Positions 44,281 to 53,020 of a stretch of 64,000 nt of DNA are shown in pieces; position 1 is the first letter of the stretch, and the number at the start of each line of letters is the position of its first letter. Source of the stretch: an uncultured Lachnospiraceae bacterium (GTDB taxonomy: Bacteria > Bacillota > Clostridia > Lachnospirales > Lachnospiraceae); NCBI GenBank assembly GCA_900550235.1, contig URRQ01000003.1:1-64000 (forward strand), in the 5' to 3' direction. The translations under genes and the position numbers were made by a program. The notes beneath the pieces were generated by a model, which had not been told where the DNA came from, did no database searches, and was given only the letters and a program-made list of their open reading frames with translations.

Positions 44281-45094
44281 TTATATCGACAGAGACAACT
44301 TTATCTTTAACTTGTCTGGACTTACAAAGTTGATGTGCTTTATCTGTATGACGTTTGCGGTGATGTTCTCCTATGATATCCGGTATATTTTATTTGTCAT
44401 GCTGCTGTCTGTTATATTTTTTAAGGCATCAGGTCTGGAGTTCAGACAGATTAAGCTGATGATGATTTATGTCCTGATTTTTCTTGCGATAAATTTTGTG
44501 TTGACCTATATATTCAGCCCACAGTATGGAGTGGAGATTTATGGGACAAAGCATGAAATTTTCCGATTTACTGCAAGATATATCGTGACAGAGGAACAGC
44601 TTTTGTATCAGGTAACAAAGATTACAAAATATGCATCAGTTGTACCGATGGGAATGATTTTCTTATTGACGACCAATCCAAGTGAGTTTGCGGCATCGCT
44701 GAACCGAGTGGGCTGTAATTATAAGGGCGCCTATGCATTGTCATTGACATTGCGGTATTTTCCGGATATGATTCGAGACTATCAGAATATTGCATTGGCA
44801 CAACAGAGCCGAGGCTTGGATTTGTCAAAGAAAGAAAAATTCGGTGTGCGAGTGAAAAATATGATGAACATATGTGTACCATTGATTTTTTCTACGTTGG
44901 ACCGGATCGAACTGATCAGCAATGCCATGGATCTTCGTGGCTTTGGGAAACATAAAAAACGTACATGGTACGTTGCAAAACCTTTGAAAAAAGGAGACTA
45001 CATATCGATGCTATTCGGGTTTTTAGTTCTTGCGGGTTCGCTAGCATGTACATTTTGGGTGAACGGTTCAAGATTCTGGAATCCGTTTGTATAA
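44261..45094 (+). CDS. ECF transporter T component (EcfT/CbiQ-like)
   Basis: Transmembrane coupling subunit, about six hydrophobic helices in 277 residues. The two Ala-Arg-Gly-type coupling motifs that dock on the ATPases are represented by QQSRGLDLS at about residue 186 and AMDLRGFGK at about 224. ATG 44261 with AAAGGGGG upstream; the first 20 bases lie inside the ATPase gene. Confidence 0.9.
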   Translation: MKAKLFDYIDRDNFIFNLSGLTKLMCFICMTFAVMFSYDIRYILFVMLLSVIFFKASGLEFRQIKLMMIYVLIFLAINFVLTYIFSPQYGVEIYGTKHEIFRFTARYIVTEEQLLYQVTKITKYASVVPMGMIFLLTTNPSEFAASLNRVGCNYKGAYALSLTLRYFPDMIRDYQNIALAQQSRGLDLSKKEKFGVRVKNMMNICVPLIFSTLDRIELISNAMDLRGFGKHKKRTWYVAKPLKKGDYISMLFGFLVLAGSLACTFWVNGSRFWNPFV

Positions 45095-45114
45095 TTTTCT
45101 AAGGAGGAACAAAC

Positions 45115-45957
45115 ATGAAACCAATTTTAGTTTTTCAGACAGACTTTACTTACAAAGAGGGAGCGGTAAGCTCAATGTATGGTGTTGTGAAAACGGTGGA
45201 TCGCGAACTTGAAATCATGGACGGAACACATGAACTTCCACAGTATGATACGTGGAGCGCAAGTTACCGTCTCTATCAGAGCCTGCAATTCTGGCCGGAG
45301 GGAACGATTTATGTCTCAGTTGTGGATCCGGGAGTAGGAACGAAACGTCGCGCCTGTGTCGCAAAGACAGTAGACGGATATTACATCGTAACACCGGATA
45401 ATGGAAGCTTGACTCATGTTAAGCGCTTTATTGGAATTGAAGCGGTTCGTGAAATTGACGAATCCGTAAATCGCCTTCGTGGAAAAGGAACAGAACGAGT
45501 TGCCATTTTTCATGGAAGAGATTTGTTTGGATACACCGCAGCCCGGCTTGCAAGCGGAATCATTGATTTTGAAGGAGTAGGACCAGAGTATCCGGTGGAA
45601 GAAATTGTGGAACATGAGATATTAGAGCCGACAGTGGAAACTGGAAAAGCACAAGGTATTTTTGAAATCAACGATCCGAATTTTGGAAATCTTTGGACGA
45701 ACATTCCGTTGGAAATATTCCAGGAGGCGGGTTTTGAATACGGAGATCATATCAACGTTGTTGTGAAGTATGAAGGTGAAAAAGTGTTTGAGGAAAATGT
45801 ACTCTTCCACCAAAGCTTCGGTTTCGCAGAAAAAGGGGCGCCGATGATCTACAATAATGAGATGATGAAGGTTGCAATGGCGGTAAGTCAAGGAAGCTTT
45901 TGCGAGCAGTATCATTTAAGTTATGGCCCGGAGTGGACCGTTGAGTTTACAAAATAA
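45115..45957 (+). CDS. S-adenosylmethionine hydrolase (DUF62), copy 2
   Basis: Paralogue of the product of the gene at 40122, about 280 residues, with the same motifs: VFQTDFTYKEGAVSSMYG, VSVVDPGVGTKRR, VTPDNGSLTHVKR and FHGRDLFGY. By eye roughly half the residues are shared with copy 1, and catalytic Asp, Arg and His are kept in both. It lies between the ECF T and S components, which ties the SAM-derived product or a related adenosyl compound to transport. Good AAGGAGG start. Confidence 0.88.
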   Translation: MKPILVFQTDFTYKEGAVSSMYGVVKTVDRELEIMDGTHELPQYDTWSASYRLYQSLQFWPEGTIYVSVVDPGVGTKRRACVAKTVDGYYIVTPDNGSLTHVKRFIGIEAVREIDESVNRLRGKGTERVAIFHGRDLFGYTAARLASGIIDFEGVGPEYPVEEIVEHEILEPTVETGKAQGIFEINDPNFGNLWTNIPLEIFQEAGFEYGDHINVVVKYEGEKVFEENVLFHQSFGFAEKGAPMIYNNEMMKVAMAVSQGSFCEQYHLSYGPEWTVEFTK

Positions 45958-45990
45958 TCATTCAGAGAAAAGACTGAGGAGGAAAAGGAC

Positions 45991-46554
45991 ATGGAGAAAA
46001 AACTTTTTGAATTCAAAACAAAGACAATCGTTGCAACAGGATTAGGAGCGGCATTATTTACACTGCTTTTCATGTATGTGAAAATTCCAACAGGTATTCC
46101 TGAGACAGACATTCAGACAGCATATGGAATTGGAGCATTCTTTGCAGCGTTATTTGGACCGATTGCAGGAGGCTTGATTTCTTTCATCGGACATGCGCTT
46201 TCAGATTCCGTTCAGTATGGATCTGCATGGTGGAGTTGGGTAATTGCCAGCGGATTAACATGCTTCATCACAGGATTTGTATATCCGAGACTTCATGTGG
46301 AAGAAGGAGAATTTGGCAAAAAAGATATCATTCAGTTTAATGTATTTCAAATCATAGCCAATATCATTTCCTGGGTAATTGTTGCTCCGGTATTGGATAT
46401 TGTAATTTATGCGGAACCTGTAAATCTTGTGTTTGCACAGGGAATTGTTGCTACAATCACGAATTCCATTTCTGCAGGAGTGATCGGCTCTGTATTACTT
46501 GTGTTATATAGCAAAACACGTTCGAAAAAAGGAAGTCTTTCTAAAGAAGTATAA
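45991..46554 (+). CDS. ECF transporter substrate-binding (S) component, UPF0397 family
   Basis: 187-residue membrane protein with five to six helices. UPF0397 signature phrases: VATGLGAALFTLLF, VKIPTGIPETDIQTAYG, FGPIAGGLISFIGHALSD and YGSAWWSWVIASG. Automated annotation often calls this family a riboflavin S component, but I see no riboswitch or flavin gene here. The context (two SAM hydrolases) points to a different, unknown ligand. Last gene of the operon, followed by a terminator. Confidence 0.88.
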   Translation: MEKKLFEFKTKTIVATGLGAALFTLLFMYVKIPTGIPETDIQTAYGIGAFFAALFGPIAGGLISFIGHALSDSVQYGSAWWSWVIASGLTCFITGFVYPRLHVEEGEFGKKDIIQFNVFQIIANIISWVIVAPVLDIVIYAEPVNLVFAQGIVATITNSISAGVIGSVLLVLYSKTRSKKGSLSKEV

Positions 46555-46563
46555 GAAATTTAC

Positions 46564-46603
46564 AAGGCTTTGTCCGAAAAAATATGAGTTCGGACAGAGC
46601 CTT
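46564..46603 (+). terminator. Terminator of the SAM-hydrolase/ECF operon
   Basis: AAGGCTTTGTCCG (46564-46576) pairs with CGGACAGAGCCTT (46591-46603), one wobble pair, 14-base AT-rich loop, short T-run. Confidence 0.75.
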
Positions 46604-46673
46604 TAGTAGTTATTTATGAAAAAAGGTGTTATACTATATGCGGAAAGAACATTCAGATACGAAGGGGATTACT

Positions 46674-48365
46674 ATGAATTTTTGCGTAAGAGATCTTGTG
46701 AATACAAAATCACTCAAAGGAGTAAAAGTGTTAGAAGGGGAGCAATATCTGGATAATGAGATTGAAGGAGTGACGATCATTGAAGCGCCGGATATTGTAA
46801 AATTCATCAATGGTGGGGAAGTGCTGCTTACAGGATTGTATGCGTTCAAATCCTGCACATTGCCGGAAGTAGAAGGCTGCATTCAAGAATTAGAGCGTAA
46901 AAAAATCAGCGCTGTAATTCTGAAAAAGGGAAGGAATATCGACCTTGCAGAAGAGAAGACAGAATTATTCCGGGAATATGCGAGGAGAAGCGGGACTCCG
47001 TTCCTGTCCATACCGTTTGACATGTCCTTTAAAGATGTGATGCAGGTGATCATGGAGCATCTTTTCAGTGACGAAGTAAAGCGCCTGAAATACTTCAAGA
47101 CAACCCGTGACAATTTTGAAGCGCTAATGCTGTCTCTAAAGCCGGAGGAAGATGGAATTGTAAAGCTTTTAACTGTACTTGGTAAATTGATCGGGAATCC
47201 GACGGGTGTATACGATCTGAATAAAGTTTGCATCGGTGAGACAAAGACGATGCCAAGAGACATAGAGATTTTAGAAGAACCGGTAGAAATAGAACCTAAA
47301 ATTGCATCTAACTATCAATATCTCAAGAGAAAAGTGCGAATTTATGAGGAAGGAAGAACGGTAGAGCAATATTTGATCCATTTGCGTAAAATGTTTGGCG
47401 TAAAGATGTATCTTATAGTGACGGAGACGGGAGAACCGTTGGATGTGATGGATTATATTGCGATTGAAAGCGCTGTATCAGCCCTTCAGTATGAGCTTTC
47501 GCGGCGTTATGCAGTGTTGGAATTGGAGAAAAAGTATCAGAATGATATTTTACACAATATTCTGAACGGTGAAACGCATTCAATCGAAGAGATGAAGAAA
47601 AATGTAAGTCTTCTTGGAATGTCTTTTGGGGGCATCTACCGTGCGACGGTTTTCGGAATGGATTATAAAAAAGGAAAAGAGCCAAAAGATATTAACATAA
47701 AAGTAAGCGATGTCAATATCGTAAAAGAAGGGGTACGCAGATGCTTTCCAAAGGCTGTCATTTTAAACGATCTGGATAAAGTAATCGTTGTAAGCGAAGT
47801 GGATGAAGATGTACAAGAAAAAGCGTTTCGTGAGTTGATGCAAAACTCCATGGAGAAACTGCAAGGATTTATTCAGGAGCAAAAGAAGAATTTTGAGATC
47901 AAGGCAGGAGTTGGTAAGATTGCGGAAGGTATTGTGAATTTAAAACATAGTTACCGAGAAGCCAATGACGCATTGGAGTTTTTAGATGTTGCCAGTGATA
48001 TTTTTGGAAAAGACAGTTCTAATATTCTGATGTTTTCAGATATGGGAATATTAAAATTGTTATCGAGCTTAAAGACAAAAGAAGAACTGCAGGAATATAT
48101 TCCGGAAAGTTTACAAAAATTATATTCTGATAAAAAAAGTCAGAAAGGAGATTTATTGCTGACTCTCCGTACGTACTTAGATTATAATCAGAATTTGATG
48201 AAAACTGCTCAGGAGCTTCATGTACATTACAAGACGGTTGCATATCGAATTGAAAAAATAACAGACATTACCGGCATGAGATTTGATGATGCACGAGAGA
48301 TGTTGAGTGTTCGAATCGGAATTATTGTATGTAAAATGTTGGACAAATTGAAAAACGAAAAATAA
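46674..48365 (+). CDS. pucR: PucR family transcriptional regulator
   Basis: Purine-catabolism regulator, 563 residues. An N-terminal PucR ligand domain (CVRDLVNTKSLKGVKVLEG...EGVTIIEAPDIVKFI) is followed by a GGDEF-like middle and the C-terminal PucR/HTH_30 helix-turn-helix (LRTYLDYNQNLMKTAQELHV, HYKTVAYRIEKITDITG). Start ATG 46674 with GAAGGGGA upstream; the ATG at 46638 overlaps TATACT, a likely -10. In Bacillus, PucR activates allantoin and purine genes. Placement at the head of the allantoin island fits that role. Confidence 0.9.
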   Translation: MNFCVRDLVNTKSLKGVKVLEGEQYLDNEIEGVTIIEAPDIVKFINGGEVLLTGLYAFKSCTLPEVEGCIQELERKKISAVILKKGRNIDLAEEKTELFREYARRSGTPFLSIPFDMSFKDVMQVIMEHLFSDEVKRLKYFKTTRDNFEALMLSLKPEEDGIVKLLTVLGKLIGNPTGVYDLNKVCIGETKTMPRDIEILEEPVEIEPKIASNYQYLKRKVRIYEEGRTVEQYLIHLRKMFGVKMYLIVTETGEPLDVMDYIAIESAVSALQYELSRRYAVLELEKKYQNDILHNILNGETHSIEEMKKNVSLLGMSFGGIYRATVFGMDYKKGKEPKDINIKVSDVNIVKEGVRRCFPKAVILNDLDKVIVVSEVDEDVQEKAFRELMQNSMEKLQGFIQEQKKNFEIKAGVGKIAEGIVNLKHSYREANDALEFLDVASDIFGKDSSNILMFSDMGILKLLSSLKTKEELQEYIPESLQKLYSDKKSQKGDLLLTLRTYLDYNQNLMKTAQELHVHYKTVAYRIEKITDITGMRFDDAREMLSVRIGIIVCKMLDKLKNEK

Positions 48366-48377
48366 GTATGAGTCAGA

Positions 48378-48416
48378 AAAAAGGTATTTTATCTTGTTTG
48401 GATAAAATACCTTTTT
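48378..48416 (+). terminator. Rho-independent terminator of pucR
   Basis: Perfect 16-bp stem AAAAAGGTATTTTATC / GATAAAATACCTTTTT with a 7-base loop and T-rich end. Confidence 0.88.
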
Positions 48417-48512
48417 ATTTTTGTCGCATAACACCGATGTATATCGTTAAAAAATAAACTATAATGACAATAAAGTTAAGGAAAATGTTAATAATACATA
48501 GAAATACATTAC

Positions 48513-48533
48513 TATAATTGTGCAAAGTGCACA
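48513..48533 (+). promoter_or_regulatory. Promoter -10 and palindrome upstream of the allC-flavoprotein-etf operon
   Basis: TATAAT (48513-48518) is followed at once by TGTGC-AAAGT-GCACA (48519-48533). No good -35 box is found 16-18 bases upstream, which fits an activated promoter. The palindrome would cover the start of transcription. Confidence 0.55.
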
Positions 48534-48580
48534 TATTAGTGATTCTGTTTTTGTGGATAAAAATGAAGGAGGGAAAATGA

Positions 48581-49819
48581 ATGCTTATTGACGCAGAAAA
48601 AGTAATTATCCATTTAGAGGATATTTACAAATGCGGAGAACAATCAGATGGAACATATTCGAGGATAGCGTATTCAGAAGAAGATATAAAAGGGCGAGAA
48701 CTTTTCCGAAGCTGGTTTGAAGAAATTGGAATTCCGACGCGAATGGACGAAGCCGGGAATGTAATTGCCAGATTTGAAGGAAAAGATCCGACTCTTCCGG
48801 CGATTCTCATGGGATCTCACTTGGACACAGTTCCGGATGGGGGAAAGTATGATGGAGTTGTAGGTTGTGTTGGTGGACTTGCAGTTTGTGAGGCGATGAA
48901 AAAATCGGGATACACACCAAATCATTCTATTGAAGTAATTGTATTTACAGATGAAGAAGGATATCGATTTGGAAGTGGTCTTTCGGGAAGCAGCGCAATT
49001 TGCGGAGTAGACGCTCATATTTCAGATGAAGATTTAGATATGTATGGTCGAAAAAGAAAAGAAGTTTCCAAAAGGTATGGAATTAAAGTAGCAGATTCCT
49101 ATAAGGCAAAAAGAGATCCGAAGTCAGTAGCTTGTTTTTTGGAGCTTCATGTAGAGCAAGGGGCGCGTTTGGATCGTACAGGAAAATCGATTGGAGTCGT
49201 TTCCTCGATTGCGGGAGTATCGAGATTGGAAATCGAAATAGTCGGAGAAGCAAACCATGCAGGAAGTACCGCTATGAGCGATAGGAAGGATGCGCTTGTA
49301 AAAGCGGCAACGCTCATTGCAAAAATTCCGGAAATTGTAAAGAAAAACGGAACAGAATTTACGGTTGCAACGGTTGGAACGATCAAAGTCACTCCGAATT
49401 CTGTGAATGTCATTCCTGGAACTTGCACGTTCCATTTGGAAATTCGCGATCAGGACAGAAATGTAATGGAGGCGGTGGAAAAAGATGCGTTGGCATACTT
49501 AAAAACGCTTTGCGAAGAAGATGATTTGGAATTCACATTTAAAAAGATTTCCGATCACGCACCGGAACCAATGGCCGACTGGGTGAAAGATATAATTGAA
49601 GATACAACAAAAGAGTTGGGATATGAGTATTCTGTGATCCCAAGCGGCGCATTCCATGATTCGCTTACGATGGCTCCGGTATTTCCGACAGGAATGATTT
49701 TCGTTCCAAGCGTAGGAGGAATCAGCCATTCCAGATATGAATTTACAGAGGCAGAGGATATTGGAAAAGGCTGCGAAGTTTTGTTAAACACAGTATTAAA
49801 AGTAGATAACATGAAATAG
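48581..49819 (+). CDS. allC: Allantoate amidohydrolase-like M20 family Zn-dependent hydrolase
   Basis: Dinuclear metal amidohydrolase of the AllC/N-carbamoyl-amino-acid hydrolase group, 412 residues. Metal ligands visible: GSHLDTVPDGGKYDG, FTDEEGYRFG and LHVEQG. VEQGARLD and HAGSTAMSDRKDAL are typical of the carbamoylase branch. By context it opens allantoate to ureidoglycine, CO2 and ammonia; a hydantoinase-type carbamoylase activity cannot be excluded. First gene of an operon with a flavoprotein and EtfBA. AAGGAGG seven bases before ATG. Confidence 0.85.
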   Translation: MLIDAEKVIIHLEDIYKCGEQSDGTYSRIAYSEEDIKGRELFRSWFEEIGIPTRMDEAGNVIARFEGKDPTLPAILMGSHLDTVPDGGKYDGVVGCVGGLAVCEAMKKSGYTPNHSIEVIVFTDEEGYRFGSGLSGSSAICGVDAHISDEDLDMYGRKRKEVSKRYGIKVADSYKAKRDPKSVACFLELHVEQGARLDRTGKSIGVVSSIAGVSRLEIEIVGEANHAGSTAMSDRKDALVKAATLIAKIPEIVKKNGTEFTVATVGTIKVTPNSVNVIPGTCTFHLEIRDQDRNVMEAVEKDALAYLKTLCEEDDLEFTFKKISDHAPEPMADWVKDIIEDTTKELGYEYSVIPSGAFHDSLTMAPVFPTGMIFVPSVGGISHSRYEFTEAEDIGKGCEVLLNTVLKVDNMK

Positions 49820-49855
49820 GTCATGTTAGCATAAAGAGAAAGGAAGGTACAACAA

Positions 49856-51019
49856 ATGGAAAAGAAAAGAATTGGTATTATTGGTGGAGGTATTTCAGGA
49901 ACATGTCTTGGATATCATTTAAGTCTCTATGATAATGCAGAGATTACGGTATTTGAAAAGAACACGATCGGAGGAGCTTCTACAGCGAAATCAGCTGGAA
50001 CAGTATGTTTATTTGATGACTCTTTGAAAAACAGATACTGGGATGTACGACTTTATGGTTTTGAATCTTACTTAAAGATGGAAGAAGAAGAAAAAGGCTC
50101 TGCCGGATTTGATAAAACAGGTACTCTTGTAGTTGCAACAAACGAAGAAGTAGAAAAAGTTATCAAAACAGGAATTGCGCTTGCAAAAGCAGCAGGATAC
50201 ACAGGAGAGTATATTACAGACAAAGACAGAATCAAAGAAATCCTTCCGGACATTTCTACAGATAATATTCTTGGAGCAGGATACACACAAGATGATGGAT
50301 ACTTTGACGGAACAATGATTTCCAATACTTATGCAAAGAAATTACAGGCAAATGGTGGAACTGTAAAAACAGGTGTAGAAGTAACGGAAGTAAAAGTAGT
50401 AGATAATAAAGTAACAGGATTAAAAACAAGCGAAGGCATCGATTACGATTTTGATGTTGTAGTTGATTGTACAGGTCCTTGGAGCAAATTCACAGGAGAA
50501 ATGGTAGGAGTTGATGTTCCAATCTGGCATACAAAAGCGGAAGCATTCTTCTTATGTCCTCCGGGGAAAAAACTTGGTTATACATTCCCGGTATTAAAAT
50601 ATCCTGAATTCTATGCGTTGAGAGCAGGAGATAATATTTTCATCTGTAAATCACACCTTTCTATGGATTTAAACAATCCAATGCATGCAGGACAGTGGGA
50701 TCCAGACAAATTACCGGCAACAGGCGGAACAGATGATTACTTTATCGATTTCTTATTAGATCAGTTAGACGCAAAAGTACCGGGTATCGTAGACAGCGGT
50801 CTTGTATCTTCTTGGTTATCTTACAGAGCAGAGCCGAAGGATTTCTGGCCAATTCTTGGAGAAACACCGGTAGAAGGTTATATGCTTGCAACAGGATACG
50901 GCGGAAATGGTGTGATTGAAGCACCTGCAGCGAGCCGTGACCTTGCAAAATTAATCATGGTTGGAGAATCTACACCATTATTGGAAAACTGGGCATTCAA
51001 ACGTTTGATTGAAAAATAA
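49856..51019 (+). CDS. FAD-dependent oxidoreductase (DAO family), probable ETF-linked dehydrogenase
   Basis: 387-residue flavoprotein. The N-terminal dinucleotide fold is RIGIIGGGISGTCLGYHL, and the C-terminal FAD motif is GYMLATGYGGNGVIEAPAASR (quoted as GYMLATGYGGNGV). It resembles the sarcosine/dimethylglycine dehydrogenase and glycine oxidase branch. Next-door EtfB and EtfA genes suggest electrons go to ETF rather than oxygen. Its substrate in an allantoin island is not explained by the known pathway. Cytosolic; no signal peptide. Confidence 0.83.
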   Translation: MEKKRIGIIGGGISGTCLGYHLSLYDNAEITVFEKNTIGGASTAKSAGTVCLFDDSLKNRYWDVRLYGFESYLKMEEEEKGSAGFDKTGTLVVATNEEVEKVIKTGIALAKAAGYTGEYITDKDRIKEILPDISTDNILGAGYTQDDGYFDGTMISNTYAKKLQANGGTVKTGVEVTEVKVVDNKVTGLKTSEGIDYDFDVVVDCTGPWSKFTGEMVGVDVPIWHTKAEAFFLCPPGKKLGYTFPVLKYPEFYALRAGDNIFICKSHLSMDLNNPMHAGQWDPDKLPATGGTDDYFIDFLLDQLDAKVPGIVDSGLVSSWLSYRAEPKDFWPILGETPVEGYMLATGYGGNGVIEAPAASRDLAKLIMVGESTPLLENWAFKRLIEK

Positions 51020-51060
51020 GAATCCCGTAACATGTTGATTGAGTTAGATTGGAGAAAAAA

Positions 51061-51849
51061 ATGGATATAGCAGTTCTTATTAAACAGGTTCCTGTTTCGA
51101 ATGATGTATCGGTTGATCCGGAAACACATGCTCTTGTGCGCGCCAGTTCAGAAGGAATGATCAATCCGGCTGACTTGAATGCGATTGAAGCGGCAATGGT
51201 GTTAAAAGAGCAGACAGAAGGCAAGGTTGTTGTGTTTACAATGGGACCTCCGGATGCAGAAAAAGCGTTACGTGACGCTATGGCACTTGGTTGTGATGAA
51301 AGTGTATTGCTTTCCGATCGTTGCCTTGGAGGAGCTGATACAATTGCTACTGCAAAACCTCTTGCAAGAGCGATTGAAAAATATGGAAAATTTGATTTGA
51401 TTTTAAGTGGAGCGTTATCTTCGGATGGAGCAACGGGGCAGGTAGGCGCTATGGTCGCAGAATACTTGAATATTCCACATGTTTCTGAAATCTCTGCCAT
51501 TGAGTATGAAGGTAAGGATACCATACAGGCAGTTAAAAAATATCAAGGAGAGGAAGTTGTGATCGAAGCACAGCTTCCGACTCTCATGACAGTATGTTTC
51601 GGATGCAACGAGCCGCGTCTTGCGACTCTGCGTACGAAACGCGCAGCAAAAACAAAACCTTTGGAAGTATATACAAATGCAGAACTTCAGTTTGCAGAAA
51701 CTGAAATTGGTCTTGCGGGTTCGCCGACGACCGTAACAGATTCTTTCTCGCCGGAAAGAACAAGAAAAGCTACGATGCTTAAGGGTACACCGGAAGAGAT
51801 GGCTGCAAAGATCAGAGAATTAATAGAGATTGAGAAAGGAAAGAATTAA
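51061..51849 (+). CDS. etfB: Electron transfer flavoprotein beta subunit
   Basis: Small ETF subunit, 262 residues. DIAVLIKQVPVSNDV start, LSGALSSDGATGQVGAMVAEYL mid-section (first part LSGALSSDGATGQVG) and the EtfB signature region ATLRTKRAAKTKPLEV. ATG 51061 is chosen with GGAG six bases upstream; TTG 51049 has none. Abuts etfA with no gap. Whether the complex bifurcates electrons cannot be read by eye. Confidence 0.92.
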   Translation: MDIAVLIKQVPVSNDVSVDPETHALVRASSEGMINPADLNAIEAAMVLKEQTEGKVVVFTMGPPDAEKALRDAMALGCDESVLLSDRCLGGADTIATAKPLARAIEKYGKFDLILSGALSSDGATGQVGAMVAEYLNIPHVSEISAIEYEGKDTIQAVKKYQGEEVVIEAQLPTLMTVCFGCNEPRLATLRTKRAAKTKPLEVYTNAELQFAETEIGLAGSPTTVTDSFSPERTRKATMLKGTPEEMAAKIRELIEIEKGKN

Positions 51850-52830
51850 ATGGCTAATGGAATTTGTGTGTTTGCAGAACACTATAACGGAAATGTAGAA
51901 ACTGTAGTGTCAGAACTTGTTTCCGCAGCGCATTTCATTCAGGAAACAACAAAAGAAAAAATATCTGCAGTTGTAGTATCTCATGATTGCGAAGGTATCA
52001 TTGCGCAGCTAAAGGGGTTGGATTTTGATGAAATATATGCCGTGAAAACAGACAAAGACTATGCGTTTCAAGATGATGCGGTAAGCCAGGTTGTAGCAGA
52101 TATGATTCGCACAATTGATCCATCGAGCGTTCTTGTGCCTGCTACGATTATAGGTCGTTCTATTTTTTCGCGTGTCGCTGCCAAGCTTGGATGTGGTCTT
52201 ACAGCAGACTGTACAGAATTATTAGTAGGAACAAAAGAAGATGGTTCTTACTATATCAAACAGAATAAACCGTCATTTGGGGAAAACGTGTTTGTGACGA
52301 TTGTGACAAAAGATAATGTATACCCACAGATGATGACCGTAAGACCTGGAGTATACCAACCGTTCGAAGGAACAACAGAAAAAGAGCCTGAAGTAAAATA
52401 CTTGGAGGTAGAAGTTCCGGAATCGAAAGTGAAAGTGGTAGAAAAACGTCCGGCAGCCTCCAACGCAGATAGTATTCTTGCTGCAGAGACAGTTGTTGTT
52501 GGTGGAAGAGGAACGGAAAGTGAAGAAAGTTTCCGACTTTTGAAAGAATTTGCAGATAGTTTAGATGCTGCAATCGGCGGAACAAGACCTCTTGTTGACA
52601 CGGGATTTATTCCGTTTGAACATCAGATCGGTCAGACAGGGTATACGATCAGACCACGTATCTGTTTGTCGTTTGGTGTGTCGGGTGCAATTCAGCATAC
52701 CGAAGGAATCAAAGATACAAAGCTTATGATAGCTGTGAACCAAGATGAAGAAGCGCCGATTTTCAATATTGCGGATTATGGTATTGTAGGAGATTTGAAT
52801 GAAATCCTTGCAAAATATCTCGGGAAATAA
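51850..52830 (+). CDS. etfA: Electron transfer flavoprotein alpha subunit
   Basis: 326-residue large ETF subunit. The C-terminal FAD-binding domain is clear: VVGGRGTESEESFRLLKEFA, AIGGTRPLVDTGFI, QIGQTGYTIRPRICLSFGVS and FNIADYGIVGDLNEILAKYL. No N-terminal ferredoxin domain is present. It ends the allC-flavoprotein-etfBA operon. This dedicated ETF is likely to accept electrons from, or give them to, the adjacent DAO-type flavoprotein. Confidence 0.93.
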   Translation: MANGICVFAEHYNGNVETVVSELVSAAHFIQETTKEKISAVVVSHDCEGIIAQLKGLDFDEIYAVKTDKDYAFQDDAVSQVVADMIRTIDPSSVLVPATIIGRSIFSRVAAKLGCGLTADCTELLVGTKEDGSYYIKQNKPSFGENVFVTIVTKDNVYPQMMTVRPGVYQPFEGTTEKEPEVKYLEVEVPESKVKVVEKRPAASNADSILAAETVVVGGRGTESEESFRLLKEFADSLDAAIGGTRPLVDTGFIPFEHQIGQTGYTIRPRICLSFGVSGAIQHTEGIKDTKLMIAVNQDEEAPIFNIADYGIVGDLNEILAKYLGK

Positions 52831-52982
52831 GTTACTGAAAAATATTGTCCGAAATGGATAGAAAATGAAAGATAATTTATCGCTTTAAGTCAATGAATTA
52901 GATTGTGTAATATATTATAATTAGCAATATACATAATAAATATAGTGGCAAAGCGGAATGACTGTACATAATTACTAAAAGT

Positions 52983-53014
52983 AAACGGGCAGGTTCTTTT
53001 ATACCTGCCCGTTT
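52983..53014. terminator. Bidirectional terminator
   Basis: AAACGGGCAGGT / ACCTGCCCGTTT, 12-bp perfect stem with an 8-base loop and T-run, between convergent etfA and the DUF2877 gene. The 150 bases before it are AT-rich with a lone TATAAT at 52916-52921 and no gene. Confidence 0.88.
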
Positions 53015-53020
53015 TTATGA

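Noticed and set aside
45991..46554. Riboflavin-specific S component
   Set aside because: No FMN riboswitch, no flavin genes; the name is inherited from automated annotation of UPF0397.
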